A stretch of 64,000 nucleotides of DNA from Unio delphinus (GCA_029339505.1 JAQISU010000057.1:5786001-5850000), one strand, 5' to 3'; counted from the stretch's first letter, positions 50,274 to 63,564 are shown. Notes: generated from the letters alone by a model not told the origin. Made by a program: numbers and translations.

Positions 50274-50972
50274 AACAGGCTTTACTTACCCACACTCAGT
50301 ATGTAATTACGCTGGTATTTTCTTCTAACAGGCTTTACTTACCCACACTCAGTATGTAATTTACACTGGTATTTTCTTCTAACAGGCTTTACTTACCCAC
50401 ACTCAGTATGTAATTTACACTGGTATTTTCTTCTATCAGGCTTTACTTACCCACACTCAGTATGTAATTATGCTGGTATTTTCTTCTAACAGGCTTTACT
50501 TACCCACACTCAGTATGTAATTACACTGGTATTTTCTTCTAACAGGCTTTACTTACCCACACTCAGTATGTAATTTACACTGGTATTTTCTTCTAACAGG
50601 CTTTACTTACCCACACTCAGTATGTAATTACACTGGTATTTTTCTTCTAACAGGCTTTATTTACCCACACTCAGTATGTAATTTACGCTGGTATTTTCTT
50701 CTAACAGGCTTTACTTACCCACACTCAGTATGTAATTTACGCTGGTATTTTCTTCTAACAGTCTTTACTTACCCACACTCAGTATGTAATTACACTGGTA
50801 TTTTCTTCTAACAGGCTTTACTTACCCACACTCAGTATGTAATTTACGCTGGTATTTTCTTCTAACAGGCTTTACTTACCCACACTCAGTATGTAATTAC
50901 ACTGGTATTTTCTTCTAACAGGCTTTACTTACCCACACTCAGTATGTAATTTACACTGGTATTTTCTTCTAA
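50274..50972 (+). repeat. Minisatellite, 13 units of 53-55 bp, in intron 3
   Basis: Unit: ACAGGCTTTACTTACCCACA, CTCAGTATGTAATT, then CACTGGTATTTTCTTCTA. Units are over 90% alike. Each unit carries a good splice-acceptor-like string (TTTTCTTCTAACAG) and a donor-like GTATGT. Confidence 0.95.
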
Positions 50973-51413
50973 AATTGTAACCAAGCAAGCAGTACTTATA
51001 AGGAAATGAAAAATAAATCATCAAAGGTAACACTGTAGTCCGACATATGATATATTTCAAAATCAGTTTGCATTGTCAAAATTACATGCTCATGCAGCCT
51101 GTGTCAACTGCCTCAATTTGTTGTTGTGAAAGATACATAGCTCCCATTTTCTCTGCATGATATAGTACATGTATTTTCTTATAATTTTTTTTTCTACTTT
51201 AGAAAACACTGGATTAACCTGTGATAAGGACTTTTTAGACTCAAGTTTGGGGTTATGCAAGGTTCTGCCCCCTGTAGAAAAAATATATACAAAGTTATAT
51301 TAGTAAACCAGATAGAAAATTTGAGCAAAAGAAATTAAAAAAGGCCTAATCATCAGGGCAAGGCAATCAGTAAAAGAGATGACTGCGATGGCTGTATTAA
51401 ATAACCATTCCAT

Positions 51414-52212
51414 AGCTGCCAACCCTCGCGATTTTGGCATGAATTTCATGAATTTTTGAGTGATTCACTGATTCATGCTGCATGCAAAAATCATAAATCC
51501 CCCAATTCTCAATTATTTTAAATATTTAATAGAATAACCAATTTCCTGTTAAGTGCTAGTTGTGATCAGCAGTTGCAGAAACTATCTGGTACTGATAATC
51601 GCTACTAGTGGGACTATAGCTGATTGACATAGTTGGTCCCTTAGCAAGCATTTTAGAGTATTTATTCTATATGTACAAGTTTTACAAATGCTTTTTAGAA
51701 AAACTGGGACCTAACTGGAAATTTGCTCAGCACATTTTGCATCACATTTGCAAATATCTTCACCACCATGGAAAAAGAAATGTATGCTCAAACAGTGAAG
51801 TGAAGTTCAATTTTGGAATAAACCAAAACATTGGGTGTGCATTTAGCCATTATGCCAATATACATCATGCTTTTTGCACACAAATTTTAGCATTAGGCAT
51901 GGTGGCAGAGACGATGTGAGGAAGCGAACAGGTATCTAAAAGCACATATAGATTGCAAAAATTAAGAACTCATGCTGATTTCAGCTCTAAAATATTTTAA
52001 GCCATTGACAGAAGACCTGCAAGCTACACACGCTGAAGCATTATTTGTGAGTTTTACTGTTAAACATAATCTACCTTTTGAGGTGGAGACCATGCTAGAC
52101 ATTTATTTCAACATATTTTCCCTGACTCTAAGATCGCTTCACAAATTCATGCCAAAATTCACTAATTTTTATCTCTATTTTCACTAATTGTGAGCCTGGA
52201 GGGTTGGCAGCT
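51414..52212. mobile_element. ~0.8-kb non-autonomous DNA transposon in intron 3
   Basis: Left end AGCTGCCAACCCTC with ATTTTGGCATGAATTTC; right end is the complement (AAATTCATGCCAAAATTC near 52142 and GAGGGTTGGCAGCT at its end). A related left end (AGCTGCCAACTGTCCC) occurs at about 48421. No transposase. No clear target duplication. Confidence 0.55.
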
Positions 52213-52469
52213 TTGCCTTTCTCTTTTCTGTAGAGATGGTAATCCTTTATTTATATTCTACAAAAGAAGGTAAATTACACAACATTAATGGACACTGTAG
52301 CAATAATATGCACCAATCTTTTTCTTTCCCATTTACAGTGTCAATCCTTGTGACTTTATTTAATTTCTGAATAGGTCAGATTTACACATCAATAAATACC
52401 AAACTATGATCATTTAATCTTAAAGTAAATGGAATATTCTATCTTTAATTTCTTCTCCTTTAATTTCAG

Positions 52470-52540
52470 TTCAATTTCGAGTGATTCCAATATTGCCTAA
52501 CTTGATGCCAAAATATGGAAGCATGACAATATATGTTCTG
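52470..52540 (+). CDS. TEP/CD109 exon 4
   Basis: Acceptor TTTAATTTCAG, donor GTAAGT. Encodes VQFRVIPILPNLMPKYGS...IYVL. Phase 1 in, phase 0 out, fitting exons 3 and 5. Confidence 0.85.
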
Positions 52541-53365
52541 GTAAGTAATTATACAAGTCTGTGATAGACCATAAGATTACTATATTATTAATTGTTGTCA
52601 TTTGGTTATAGTTACGTTTTGAAAATTGCACATATTAGAAATTTCTTGATGTATTACTACTAATCCTCTCAGTACTTCATGTCAGGAGGAATCACAGTAG
52701 TAAAAGCATACCCAAGGTTTCAAGGTCTCACCTTAAATAATAACCTCCACATACCCCACCCCTTTTATTCATTTGTGCTGGTGTCATATTTGGAAGTTTA
52801 TCTCAGTCTAAAATTCTCTGCACATCTACAGCCCCGTCCCCTTTTTTTTATTCTTCTTCAAATCATATAACAAAGTTTGAAGTTCTATATGAAATGATAG
52901 GAACAGTAAATCATTATGCAGATCTCACTTGTGCAAAAACAGATTGGCAGGATTTAGAAGTATAATCCCAATCTTATCTTTTTAATACGAGTGAATACAA
53001 AATTATGTATGGTTCTTATTTATACTGTTTTTGTAAGGCATAAAATAATGAAAATGATTAATTATCTCCTATTGGTCAAAATTTATTTTATTGCCTCATG
53101 CTTACAAAAATGTCTTGGGAAGGGTTTCTTTTTCTTTTTCAATTGAAGACGGCACATTCTTGACCTTAATATACAAAAGTATCTTGATTACATTGGCATT
53201 TGATAAATGAAGAACAACCTTTTGCAATTCTAAATTTACGTGTTGGACTCCAGATACTCCACCATTTTCCAGGTTATGAGTCCAGACCTCCAGGTTACAA
53301 ATCGCTAGTTACAGCACTAATTAGGGATAGTGTTACTGCAGATTGCAAATCCCTAATGAGAACCC

Positions 53366-53440
53366 TAATAAGGGATGGTATAACCTCCTTCATCCAAGAC
53401 ATATGCTCTGACCACTAGGCCACCAAAATTGTCCACTGAA
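53366..53440 (-). mobile_element. tRNA-derived SINE head fragment
   Basis: Read on the minus strand: TTTGGTGGCCTAGTGGTCAG followed by AGCATATGTCTTGGATGAAG, an A-box-like tRNA 5' half (TGGCCTAGTGGT...A). The B box is degenerate, so it is not a functional tRNA gene. Confidence 0.4.
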
Positions 53441-54109
53441 ACTGGTGCCAATCTGATATTCAACATGACTTCCATGACAGCCATATTGAATATCATTATT
53501 GTTACTTCTCCAGAACAGATAGATTGGCATTTCGCCAGAAGACTTATTGTGAAGTGTAGCTCGTCTTGCATTTAAAAAAGATCCCAATCGGATATCCATT
53601 ATGGCTGCTACAGCAACCATGTTGACAATCTTCTTGCTTCTCTGTCTAGATGGAAAGTTCTGTCAAGATTTTCGCCAGAATTTCTTATGATGTCTAGTTA
53701 GATCTAAATGAAAATGTCCACAATTTATCTTCAGGTATTGCCACTACGGCAGCTAAGATGACAATCTCATTATTGCAGCTCTGAAATGGAAAGTCTCATT
53801 GACAACGGGGTTTTCATTAGATGGCAATTATGGTACGTAGCTGGTTCTGAATTAAAACGGTACCAGTATGACTGCAGATGCCACAATGAAGATGTTAAAA
53901 TGATTTATTTTTTTTTGTTGATTGGATGGTTGTATCAGCATTGGATTTTTGCCAAAAGTATTAAAATAGTGTCTAGTTTGTCCTAAATTTAAATGGTACC
54001 AATCTTGGATCCAATATAGTTGCCAAATGGTTTTGATATTTATGCAGGCTAGAATTTTATTGACTAGGAAGTGGTTATCATATAAAGGCATTAACAACAG
54101 TCATTTGCA

Positions 54110-54353
54110 GGGGCCCCAAGTAGCCGGGTGGTCTAAAGTGCTTTCTGATTCAGATCACTGCTATCTCACCTCTGTCTACGTGGGTTCGAGTCTCAGAATC
54201 GACCAATGTGGGTATGTGAGAAAGCTTGCCAGTAGCTGCTTGTGGGTTGGTGGTTCTTTCCGTGGGTTTTTCCAGGTGCTTCCTCACCATTAATACTGGC
54301 CGCCATATATAACCTATCTTGCGCTGAGAAATAGCATTAAACCCTACAACAAC
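54110..54353 (+). mobile_element. Full-length tRNA-derived SINE with target-site duplication
   Basis: The head carries an A-box (TAGCCGGGTGGTCTAA) and a B-box (GGTTCGAGTCT), then a body ending GCGCTGAGAAATAGCATTAAACC and a (CAA)n tail. AACAACAGTCATTTGCA flanks it on both sides (54093-54109 and 54354-54370), the target-site duplication of LINE-driven insertion. Confidence 0.85.
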
Positions 54354-54827
54354 AACAACAGTCATTTGCAATTGTCTTATTCTGCAAAGCCATGCAGAAT
54401 GCCTCCACAGGGTGGTTATCCTGCAAAGATGTGCAGCTTTCATTCCTTGGGGTTGGGGCTCTGCAGGTAAATATAATGTGCAGCTCTCTACTCATCAGGT
54501 AAAAGATGTGCCACTTTCCTTCCAAAGACATGGTTATCAGACAAAAAAACTAAGTGCAGCTCAGCCCCTAGGGGTTAATTTGTTCGACTGGCCTAGTGGT
54601 CGGACCTTCTGTACATAGTGTGTAATCTTGGATTCAGTGATATGGAGCTAATGGTGTTTTCTAAATTGGTCAGAAAAGAATGCTTCTTGGAAATCAACAC
54701 CGACATTGTTACGATAAAATGTCTTTACGATAAATGATATTATTGCAATGTTTTGAGTACTTGTAAAGAGTCTAAATAATTTGTAGTTTATTTGCGACTT
54801 TATTTGTGACCACTTTCATCATTCCAG

Positions 54828-54882
54828 GACCCTACAGGATTTCCAGTGAGAAGATGGCTGGGCTTGCAGACTAATGCAGGAG
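54828..54882 (+). CDS. TEP/CD109 exon 5
   Basis: Acceptor TCATTCCAG, donor GTAAGG. Encodes DPTGFPVRRWLGLQTNAG; the DP-x-G turn after IYVL is typical of macroglobulin domain 2. Ends in phase 1. Confidence 0.85.
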
Positions 54883-55357
54883 GTAAGGGCTTTTTGTCTC
54901 CAATCAGATATCAAGAGATATATATTTTGGTGGTGGTAGTGGTGGTGGTGATAGTGTCAACACTAAAAGATTTGGGTTTTTTTAAAAACTTTAAAAAAAA
55001 ACATTGAGGTAGTGCATCACAACATGGTTCTAGGGGTCAGGTTGGGCTCAGCCAGTGTTGGAAAATGCAATTTGTTTCCTTATTGGCAACTAAATTTAAC
55101 ACCTGGTGATTTGTCTGGCAATAACATTTTTGCCTATTAAAAATTGTGTGTACAATCTTGAGTTTGGATTTGAGAAATTCAAAGGCACCATGACAGGAAG
55201 CCGCAAAACTTGGATATAAAATTGCACTGAAATCCATTGTTACATAAACAAGTCCTTTGTTCTTATTGACAAGCAACCCTAACATGGCATTGTTATATTA
55301 TAATCTGCTTATGCAGATGTCTAAGCTGTAATATATATGTATGTATGTATGTATGTA

Positions 55358-57540
55358 CAGTCGACTCCACTTAACTGCACATCGGTTAACTGCACACTCC
55401 AGATAACTGCACAGTCAAGCTGGTCCCGTTTTTTTCCAGCGCTTTTCAATGGGACTAAACTTTGGATAACTGCACTTAGCCTAAATGCATACTCCGGATA
55501 ATAGCACGATAAAGTTTCTGCCTGCGGCACATTATGCAATGCAATTTTACTCCGGTTAACTGCACAATGTATAGTCGGGATCATTTATTTGCCAGTCCAC
55601 TGCTGTAACGCTTTAAAGAAGGCAGCAATTAAGCCATAAATGCAACTTTATAATTGATTGACATTGAAAGGATGTCATAGGTGGTAGATATGGTAGATAC
55701 ATGTATATCCGCACCCACTAGGGAGCAATAGCAAGGGGAAAATCATCGTACAGCATGGGAAACATTGCTCTAAACCCAGATTTGAACTAGGTGGTAATCA
55801 TTGGAAGTTCAGCCTTGAATGTATGAGCGTGTATTTTACAGTCTAAAATGACTAGTCGCAGATGTAAATCCCTGACGTTAGCTCCAATGTTTGAGGTGAT
55901 AAAATGTGTTGAGAACAACAGAAGTCAGGCCTCTGTTGCGCTTGAGTTCGGTGTTAGTCCCAGTGTGATTTCGAGAATTCTAAAGAACAAGGAGAAGATC
56001 ATTGAAGACTGGCAAAATAACAGCAATCCTTCTCAAAGCGCAAACGAGGTGGCAAGTCTGAAGATGTTGAAGAAGCGCTGTTACAATGGTTCGCTCAAGC
56101 TCGCAGTTGACAGATTCCGATAAGTGGACCACTGTTGCTTGAAAAATCTAATCAATTGGCAAATGGTTCGGGTTTGCATGATTTCAAAGCAACAAATGGA
56201 TGGTTGGAAAGATGGAAAATGCACAATGGAATTAAATTTAAACGACAACACAGCGATAAACAGGATGCAGACGACTTTGGAGCTGAACGATGGGTAACTG
56301 ATGTTCTACCTGAAATCCCTAAAGACTACCAACCAAAAGACATATTCAATGCCGATGAAACTGGGTTGTACTGGCGGGCATTACCTCATGGGACTTTGTC
56401 TTTCAAAGGAGCAGAAACATCGGGATGTAAGACTGCCAAAGACTGTTTGACAATTTTGCTTGCATGCAATATGGATGGTAGCGAAAAATTGGATGCCTTG
56501 GTGATTGGCAAAAGCAAATCCCTGCGATGTTTTAAGAATTTGAGAAAGCTGCCAGGACAATACGAGGCAAATGAAAAGGCCTGGATAATGACAGAAATTT
56601 GGAAGAGTTGGTTGAAGTGTGTTGACAATCAAATGTGTTTGCAAAACAGAAGCATGTGCAGCTCATGGCAATGGCATCAAACTCTCAAATGTTAAGATTG
56701 TTTTCCTTCCTCTGAACACAACTTCACTGATCCAACCAATGGATTAAGGAATTACAGCGAATTTCAAGAAGTTCTATAGATCGCTTGTTATTAGAAAACT
56801 ACTTACAGACATTGATGGATCGTCTCTCGAAGATAAAGCGTCTAACCAGATAAAGAAGCTGACAGTTTTAGATGCACTTCATGTAATTAGAAATGCCTGG
56901 AGCAATGTAACACAGTCAACCATAAACTGCTATAGGCGGGTCAGTTTTTCGGTGCCTTCTGATGATGAGTCACTTGATGACCCCACCTATATCAGCAAAA
57001 GCCCATTTCAAAACGCCTTACTGCATGAATGTAGAAGAATTTGAACAGTATGTTGCAATAGATGACGGTGTTCAGACAGAAGGTGAAACAACTCAACCAT
57101 CATTGCAGCTCTTACAGAGACAAAACAAGAAGAAAATGACGAAAGAAGTGATGATGACGACACAGTAGATGACCAGGTTACATTTAAAGTTGCTATACAG
57201 TCACTCCAGAATTTACGCAGATTCATGGAACAGAGAGATTGTTAGCTGTTTGAACAACTTTACAAGATAGAGTTGGCAATTCACTAACTTATTGGTAAAA
57301 CTTGTGTGCAGACATCAATTGCCGATTTCTTTCAGAAATCATAAATTTCGTTGTTTGATTCAACAATATGACACCAGTGCTGTTCATTGTAGACTTGTGT
57401 TTCATTTAAGTAAAAATTTAAAGATTGGATTCTAATCATCTTTTTAATTTATTCTTCAACTATATTCGTGCAGTGCTGATTTAAAGCTTTACCATACTGC
57501 ACTTCGGTTGACTGCACACTCTGGTTAACTGCACAGTCTC
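55358..57540 (+). mobile_element. pogo/Tigger-type DNA transposon (decayed)
   Basis: Starts CAGTCGACTCCACTTAACTG after TA, with repeated GGTTAACTGCACA motifs to about 55570. The 3' region (57500-57535) carries the same GGTT(A/G)ACTGCACA motifs in the same orientation. It contains the transposase relic below. Both flanks are ATGT/CATA microsatellite. Confidence 0.75.
55848..57240 (+). pseudogene. pogo/Tigger transposase pseudogene
   Basis: CENP-B-like N-terminal HTH (KSLTLAPMFEVIKCVENN, then ASVALEFGVSPSVISRILK) at 55848-56123. After a frame break, the second HTH (ATNGWLERWKMHNGI) and the DDE_1 catalytic core follow: IFNADETGLYWRALP, CLTILLACNMDGSEKLDALV and IGKS. Further breaks follow at about 56630-56700. 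The terminal catalytic region (LPLNTTSLIQPMD) is still recognisable at about 56705-56745, followed by a stop. Several frameshifts and stops show it is dead. It lies in intron 5 of the host gene, same strand. Confidence 0.88.
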
Positions 57541-57557
57541 ATCTCCATATATTTATA

Positions 57558-57676
57558 ACATACATACATACATACATACATACATACATACATACATACA
57601 TACATACATACATACATACATACATACATACATACATACATACATACATACACACACACACATGTACATACATACA
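57558..57676. repeat. (CATA)n microsatellite
   Basis: About 25 CATA units with a short (CA)n interruption near 57650; complementary ATGT repeats lie at 55337-55357 on the other flank of the Tigger element. Confidence 0.95.
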
Positions 57677-58191
57677 TACACTAGAGCAAATTTATAAAAT
57701 ATTATCTCCACCAATGTTTCACAATTATTTGATTGTAATGTAGCAATAACAAAAGGGCATTTGTCCTCCGAACTCCTTTTTTTGCATGAGTGTATTTGAT
57801 ATTTAGTTTTTCCATTCAAGGGGTTTAGCAGCACCCTTATCTTTCAAAAACCTTATCTTTCCAATACTCTTGTTTTAGGCAAGTTGTTTTGCACAACTGT
57901 TACCATATTAAGGAGCATATTGTATGTTGATGCTGTTCCAAGCAAGGTGTCCTATAGAAACATTATCCTTACCTTTCCAAAGAAAGCCTGCTAACTATTG
58001 TCCTGGCAAGGTATTCTGCAGAACTGTTACCTTACAAAGCAGCATCTGACTTGTTTTTCCAGGCTAGGTGTTTGATAGAACTCTTATCTTGTGAAAGGGC
58101 ATATGATACATTATTGTTGAATAATAACAACCATTATTTTGCAAAGAGCATCGAATGCAGGCAATTTTACTAATGATCCTACCCATTTCAG

Positions 58192-58265
58192 GTTTTGTAA
58201 GCCAGAGCTTTCAGCTGTCAGATCAACCCAATTATGGAAACTGGACAATCCAAGTGGATGCACAT
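58192..58265 (+). CDS. TEP/CD109 exon 6
   Basis: Acceptor CCCATTTCAG, donor GTAAGT. Encodes FVSQSFQLSDQPNYGNW then TIQVDAH; the FxLS...P..G.W.I pattern is diagnostic for the family. Confidence 0.9.
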
Positions 58266-59915
58266 GTAAGTTGCTAGCGATAAGTTTATGACATAGATGT
58301 TGATAAGAAACTTGAATGACTTAAACATTTAGCATCAGTCTTAGAATGACTTCTTCATTCCCAGAATAAACGTTTTCTTTGCCTGAATCCTTAGAACACA
58401 GAACAGCTGTAAAGACCAACAGTATTTTATGGTTCATAGCATTTTAAATCTCAAAAATCTACTGTATATAATAGCATTAAATTGATGGTACATGTCACAA
58501 ATATGTTGTAATAAGTATTTTTGTAAGTGTCTTAGCATTTTATCTCACCTGGTCATGTAACTTGTGGCATGGTCCTTCAATTGTTTCGCAAACGTTACTC
58601 AAAAGAATTCAGCCAAATCTGAAAGGAAACATCCTGGCATACAAATCTTTCTGATTTATTCAGATTATGCTTGTCCACCTACTAGTATAGTCACTGTTAC
58701 TAAGCATATAAGAACTTGAACAAAGTGCTTAACAGAATTGTATTAAATTTGACAATGCATCCTGGCAACGATTGGATTCTTGCTTTAGATAAATCGTCTT
58801 CTCAAATTCTATTCTCATGACTGTTCTTAAATTCCACTCAAAAGAATTTGATAGAGGGCAACCTGGCATGTAGATGTCATATTATTGTACGAATAATATT
58901 GAGCCATCATTACATTTGGCCACTGTTACTAAAAATAGATGAAATTTTTAGATGACTGGAATTTGACCAAATTATACCAATACTATTTCTGGTGAGAGCT
59001 TTAAGATGTGCTGCAGAATTTGACCAAATTTATACCCAAAATATTTCTGGCAGTGAGAGTGAGAGCTTTCAGATGTGTACGAGTGGTGCTGTTTCATCCC
59101 AAAATACGGCCAACTTGATTTACCATAAAAAATATTTTTTTATGACATCTCAGAAACAGAATATCAGGTTATGACCAAATGTGACACCATCTTTGTGTGA
59201 CTGTTTTTTTAAATGCGCATAAATAATGCCAATCTGCTATTAAAAATGGCTGCAGATTAACTAAAAGTATAACAACTTTTGATTTCTTTTAAAAACTGCT
59301 TAACTAAATTTGACCGAAACCATCTTGGGTTGAAAACCTGCACATTTTTAAAAATGATGCCAATCTATCATCAAACGTGCTCCTTTTGTAAGAATAAAAA
59401 ATAACATTGACATGACTTTATCTATAATTTGAGCAACTCTGACAAAAAGAATCCCTGCAACCGATAATTTCTCCCTTTAGCAAATGATAAATGTTGTTCC
59501 ATCAAATATAGTCGAAGGTATGGCAACTTAAAAAAGCTAGAAACTGTTGTTTTGATAATATTACAATCAGCTGAATTGGAAGAAATGTATTCACAAAACA
59601 TCCTGGTGTCCTACATTGTTCAATACAGCTACCAGAAAGTGAGGAATCTTGGACCCACATGGGTCTCCTTTTCCTATCATGCTCTGTATTAATACCATCC
59701 AGATCATGTTATTTTCATCATCATATCATTGCAAATCCATTTGGGGTGTTTTTATTATAAAAAAAATTACTGCTTCAACATGGCTAAAACAAAATATTGT
59801 TTAATACATTGCATAGTCTAAAATTTGTTTTCTACTCAGAGAAATATTTTTATTGCTGGCCAATTGTTACTTCTGATATTAGTACTTCTGTTGCAAAGAG
59901 CACCAGATTAACATT

Positions 59916-60424
59916 ATCCATGTTTGTGAAATGTCTTGCCATTCTCTGACCATGTCCATCTAATACATGTTTGTGAAATGTCTTGCCATTTCTGACCATG
60001 TCCATCTAATACATGTTTGTGAATTGTCTTGCCATTTCTGACCATATCCATCTAATACATGTTTGTGAAATGTCTTGCCATTTCTGACCATGTCCATCTA
60101 ATGCATGTTTGTGAATTGTCTTGCCATTTCTGACCATATCCATCTAATACATGTTTGTGAATTGTCTTGCCATTTCTGACCATGTCCATCTAATACATGT
60201 TTGTGAAATGTCTTGCCATTTCTGACCATGTCCATCTAGCACATGTTTGTGAATTGTCTTGCCATTTTCTGACCGTGTCCATCTAATATATGTTTGTGAA
60301 ATGTCTTGCCATTTCCGACCATGTCCATCTAATACATGTTGTGAATTGTCTCGCCATTTTCTGACCATGTCCATCTAATACATGTTGTGAATTGTCTTGC
60401 CATTTCTTACCATATCCATGTAAT
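59916..60424 (+). repeat. Minisatellite, about 11 units of 45-47 bp, in intron 6
   Basis: Unit: CATGTTTGTGAAATGTCTTG, CCATTTCTGACCATGTCC, ATCTAATA. Units vary by single substitutions and a one-base indel. Confidence 0.95.
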
Positions 60425-60504
60425 TAATGCATTGAAAAAACTGAGAGCCTTTCTTTTATTAAATTTCATAAGCACAGTCTTTACTATATGCTTTTGCTTT
60501 CCAG

Positions 60505-60544
60505 GGTTACACGTACAACAAGAGTTTCCAGGTGGAAGAATACT
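60505..60544 (+). CDS. TEP/CD109 exon 7
   Basis: Acceptor TGCTTTCCAG, donor GTAAGT. Only 40 bp; encodes GYTYNKSFQVEEY, the VEEY hinge into MG3. Phase 0 in, phase 1 out. Confidence 0.85.
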
Positions 60545-61139
60545 GTAAGTGCCATTTTTCAGATGTAACTTTGCAATTGTTTCAGGAAGATTTGTACACA
60601 GTTAACAGGAAAAGTTTTTTTTTGTATGGTGTACCATGAGTTCTGATGATCAATGTCTGCTTGGAAGTGTGTGTGCCAGTGTAACTCTTGCATTAATGTA
60701 CCACAAATACTTTAAAAGAACTTCTTCAAACTATAAAATTTTCTCTAAATTGATTACATCTGAGTTAATATTGCAATGATGTATACAAGTCATGAAGTAA
60801 GACAATACAACCTGCTGAGTAAATCTTTAATGTTGGAAAGTTGTGTTTTTGGAGATTTGATGAAATTTGTAACAAAGTTTACTTCAAAATAAGATTTTGC
60901 TATTTTTGTATAAAGTTTAATCAGTGTTTCATTTTTTTTTGCTACTCAGTGTAAATAGTCCTTAAAACATCAGCATTTTTTTTTTTTTTTCAGAAACCAT
61001 TTAAATAATGCTGGCATCGCCAGCCATTTTTCCTCTTTCCATATCATATATGTTTATTCAGAAAGGCAAGTGAAGATACTTTGCCACTGTATAGATCATG
61101 TTGAATCTATACTAGAAACTAGTATCTAAGATAGTCATC

Positions 61140-61575
61140 TACTTAGTGCACCAGTATCCATGGTATCCATTTACTCCATGACAGTGCACTAGTATCCATG
61201 GTATCCATTTATTCCATGACACTGCACTGGTATCCAGTATCCATTTACTTCATGACACTGCACTGGTATCCAGTATCCATCTACTCCATGACAGTGCACT
61301 GGTATCCAGTATCCATCTACTCCATGACAGTGCACTAGTATCCAGGGTATCCATTTACTCCATGACAGTGCACTAGTATCCAGGATATCCGTCTACTCCA
61401 TGACAGTGCACTAGTATCCAGGATATCCGTCTACTCCATGACAGTGCACTAGTATCCGTGGTATCCATTTACTCCACAACAGTGCACTGGTATCCAGGAT
61501 ATCCATCTACTCCATGACAGTGCACTGGTATCCAGGCTATCCGTCTACTCCATGACAGTGCACTGGCATCTACTC
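61140..61575 (+). repeat. Minisatellite, about 11-12 units of 36-40 bp, in intron 7
   Basis: Unit: CTCCATGACAGTGCACTAGT followed by ATCCAGGATATCCATCTA. Unit length varies by loss of one GGTATCC. Confidence 0.95.
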
Positions 61576-61935
61576 CATAATTATGCACTCATACATAAAT
61601 ATCTTTTGATTTAGTGCATTTAGCTGAACCCTGTTTTCACATATTATCTGAGAGTCTGACATTTTGAAAGCCACCATTTGGGTGGAAGTGCATTTTTCTA
61701 GGGTATGAACAATGTGCCAAAAAGTGAATGTATAATGGAATTGAATAATAAGACTTAGGAAATGTGTAGAAGTGCTTGATGAATACATTGAGGGGATTGA
61801 ATGACATACTGTTCACTAATTAAGAACTTTCTTGTCGCAGGTCATTGATAGTCAGAACTTTGTTTAAATACCCCATGTATTTGATACAAGGCTGTATAAA
61901 CTCTATGTAATGCTGCATTCTTTTATTGCTAACAG

Positions 61936-62020
61936 GGGATGTAAGATTTGACATCAATGTGACAGTGGCACCATACATATTTGATAACATGCAGAGTGTC
62001 TCAGGAAGCATCATGTCCAA
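61936..62020 (+). CDS. TEP/CD109 exon 8
   Basis: Acceptor TGCTAACAG, donor GTAAGT. Encodes WDVRFDINVTVAPYIFDN then MQSVSGSIMS. Ends in phase 2. Its 3' half and donor are duplicated 242 bp downstream. Confidence 0.85.
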
Positions 62021-62096
62021 GTAAGTCTGCTTGTGTTTTGCTCATCATCTTTGTATCTGTTCCGTGAAACAGACACTTTGAACCATTTGTTTTTAC

Positions 62097-62196
<100 letters not shown>

Positions 62197-62216
62197 ATAT
62201 ATATATATACTGCTTA

Positions 62217-62344
62217 TACACATATTTGATAACCTGCAGTGTTTCAAGAAGCATCATGTCCAAGTAAGTCTGCTAGTGCTTTGCTCACTCTTTGTAACTG
62301 TTCCATGAAACAGACGCTTTGAACCATCTGTTTTCACTCATCTA
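62217..62344 (+). repeat. Partial duplicate of exon 8 and its 5' splice region
   Basis: Copies 61973-62103 (end of exon 8, donor GTAAGT and ~80 bp of intron) with about 90% identity. The copy retains the donor (62264-62269). Confidence 0.85.
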
Positions 62345-62821
62345 TAGAATGCTGGTTGTAATCAAAACTAGTGTTGTTCATTGACTAATTCACTTACAAT
62401 TGACAAGTGACTGGTTCATTGAAAAAATACTTTTTAATGACCCATCATTTTTGTTTCGAAATCGGCACTAATAATAAGCGCAAATGTAAATTTCAGATGA
62501 TCCTTGCCAGCTGTCTTGTCAGGAACTCTAATTAATTAGCTAATTTGTTTGCATGGGACTGACTTAATGGGTCATTTTAATTGCAAACACACACACACAC
62601 ACATTTTAGCTGGTTGTACAAAATGTAAAAAGAGTAAAGCTTTTTTTTTGACAATGTTTAACACCCCACATAAGTGCAGATTCATTCCAAAAGAAATTGT
62701 GCAGTGTCTTTAGTTACATGTGAAATTGTATGCTTACATGTTAAAATATAACTAGTACAGTTATATTGAAGACTTTATATATGTGTGTATAATGTGATGA
62801 ATATACCTACTTCCTTTGCAG

Positions 62822-62966
62822 CATTACCACAGGGAAGCCAGTTGTTGGTCAAGCAGACATTCTTCTGACTATCATTCCACCAAACCGCTACCCATATTTG
62901 ACGAACACAATGCCGAATTATAACCAGATGGACCAATACCCACAGATCTACAAAGCCTTTGACTAT
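62822..62966 (+). CDS. TEP/CD109 exon 9
   Basis: Acceptor CCTTTGCAG, donor GTAAGG. Encodes ITTGKPVVGQADILLTIIPP and ends QIYKAFDY in phase 0. GKPVxGxAxI is the conserved MG3 strand. Last exon seen in the window. Confidence 0.88.
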
Positions 62967-63564
62967 GTAAGGTGCCCCTCCCCCTAAAAAATCTTTTTAT
63001 ATGACTGGATTTTACTGTATTCTTTTGACTCCTTTTATTTGTGTGTGTGCGTGTGTGTGATAGAAATAGCATTTCAGAGAACATGAGTTAGGGCATAGTG
63101 CTGGTTGCCTGTTATACATTTTAAGTGTGATGAAGTTTGCATGGGTGAGGGTACCAGAGCTGTTTACTGCTGCGATCTCACTTTACGTTCTAAAACGTTT
63201 TTTTTTTTAAATGTAAATAGGGGCTAAGGTGCAAATATGTTGCATGCAAGAGTTATATTAATTTTTTCACCACTAGAACTCATTCAGTGAAATGATTAAG
63301 AATTTTAAACTGCATTCAAGCAGCTGTGTGATTATTAGTAAGGCCAATACAAGTAAATTCTGCAAGTTAGATGTTATGATGAACTGCAGACAAAATAAAA
63401 TAAAAAAGTTATGTTTGTTATTAATAACAGACAATATATACATGAAATATTGTGAACTCTGCTTACATCAGCCAAAACATGCAAACAATTGTTAGAACTT
63501 GGATGATAAATTATCCTAGATATAGCTACATGCATTCTTTTTTACTTTCTTCAAACTAATATTA

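Noticed and set aside
54110..54190. tRNA gene
   Set aside because: A and B boxes are present but the cloverleaf arms do not pair and a SINE body with tail and target duplication follows.
57553..57834. Cys/Tyr/Met-rich 93-codon frame
   Set aside because: Translation of the (CATA)n microsatellite.
60144..60374. Frame with repeated VLDGHG peptides
   Set aside because: Product of the 46-bp minisatellite, not a repeat protein.
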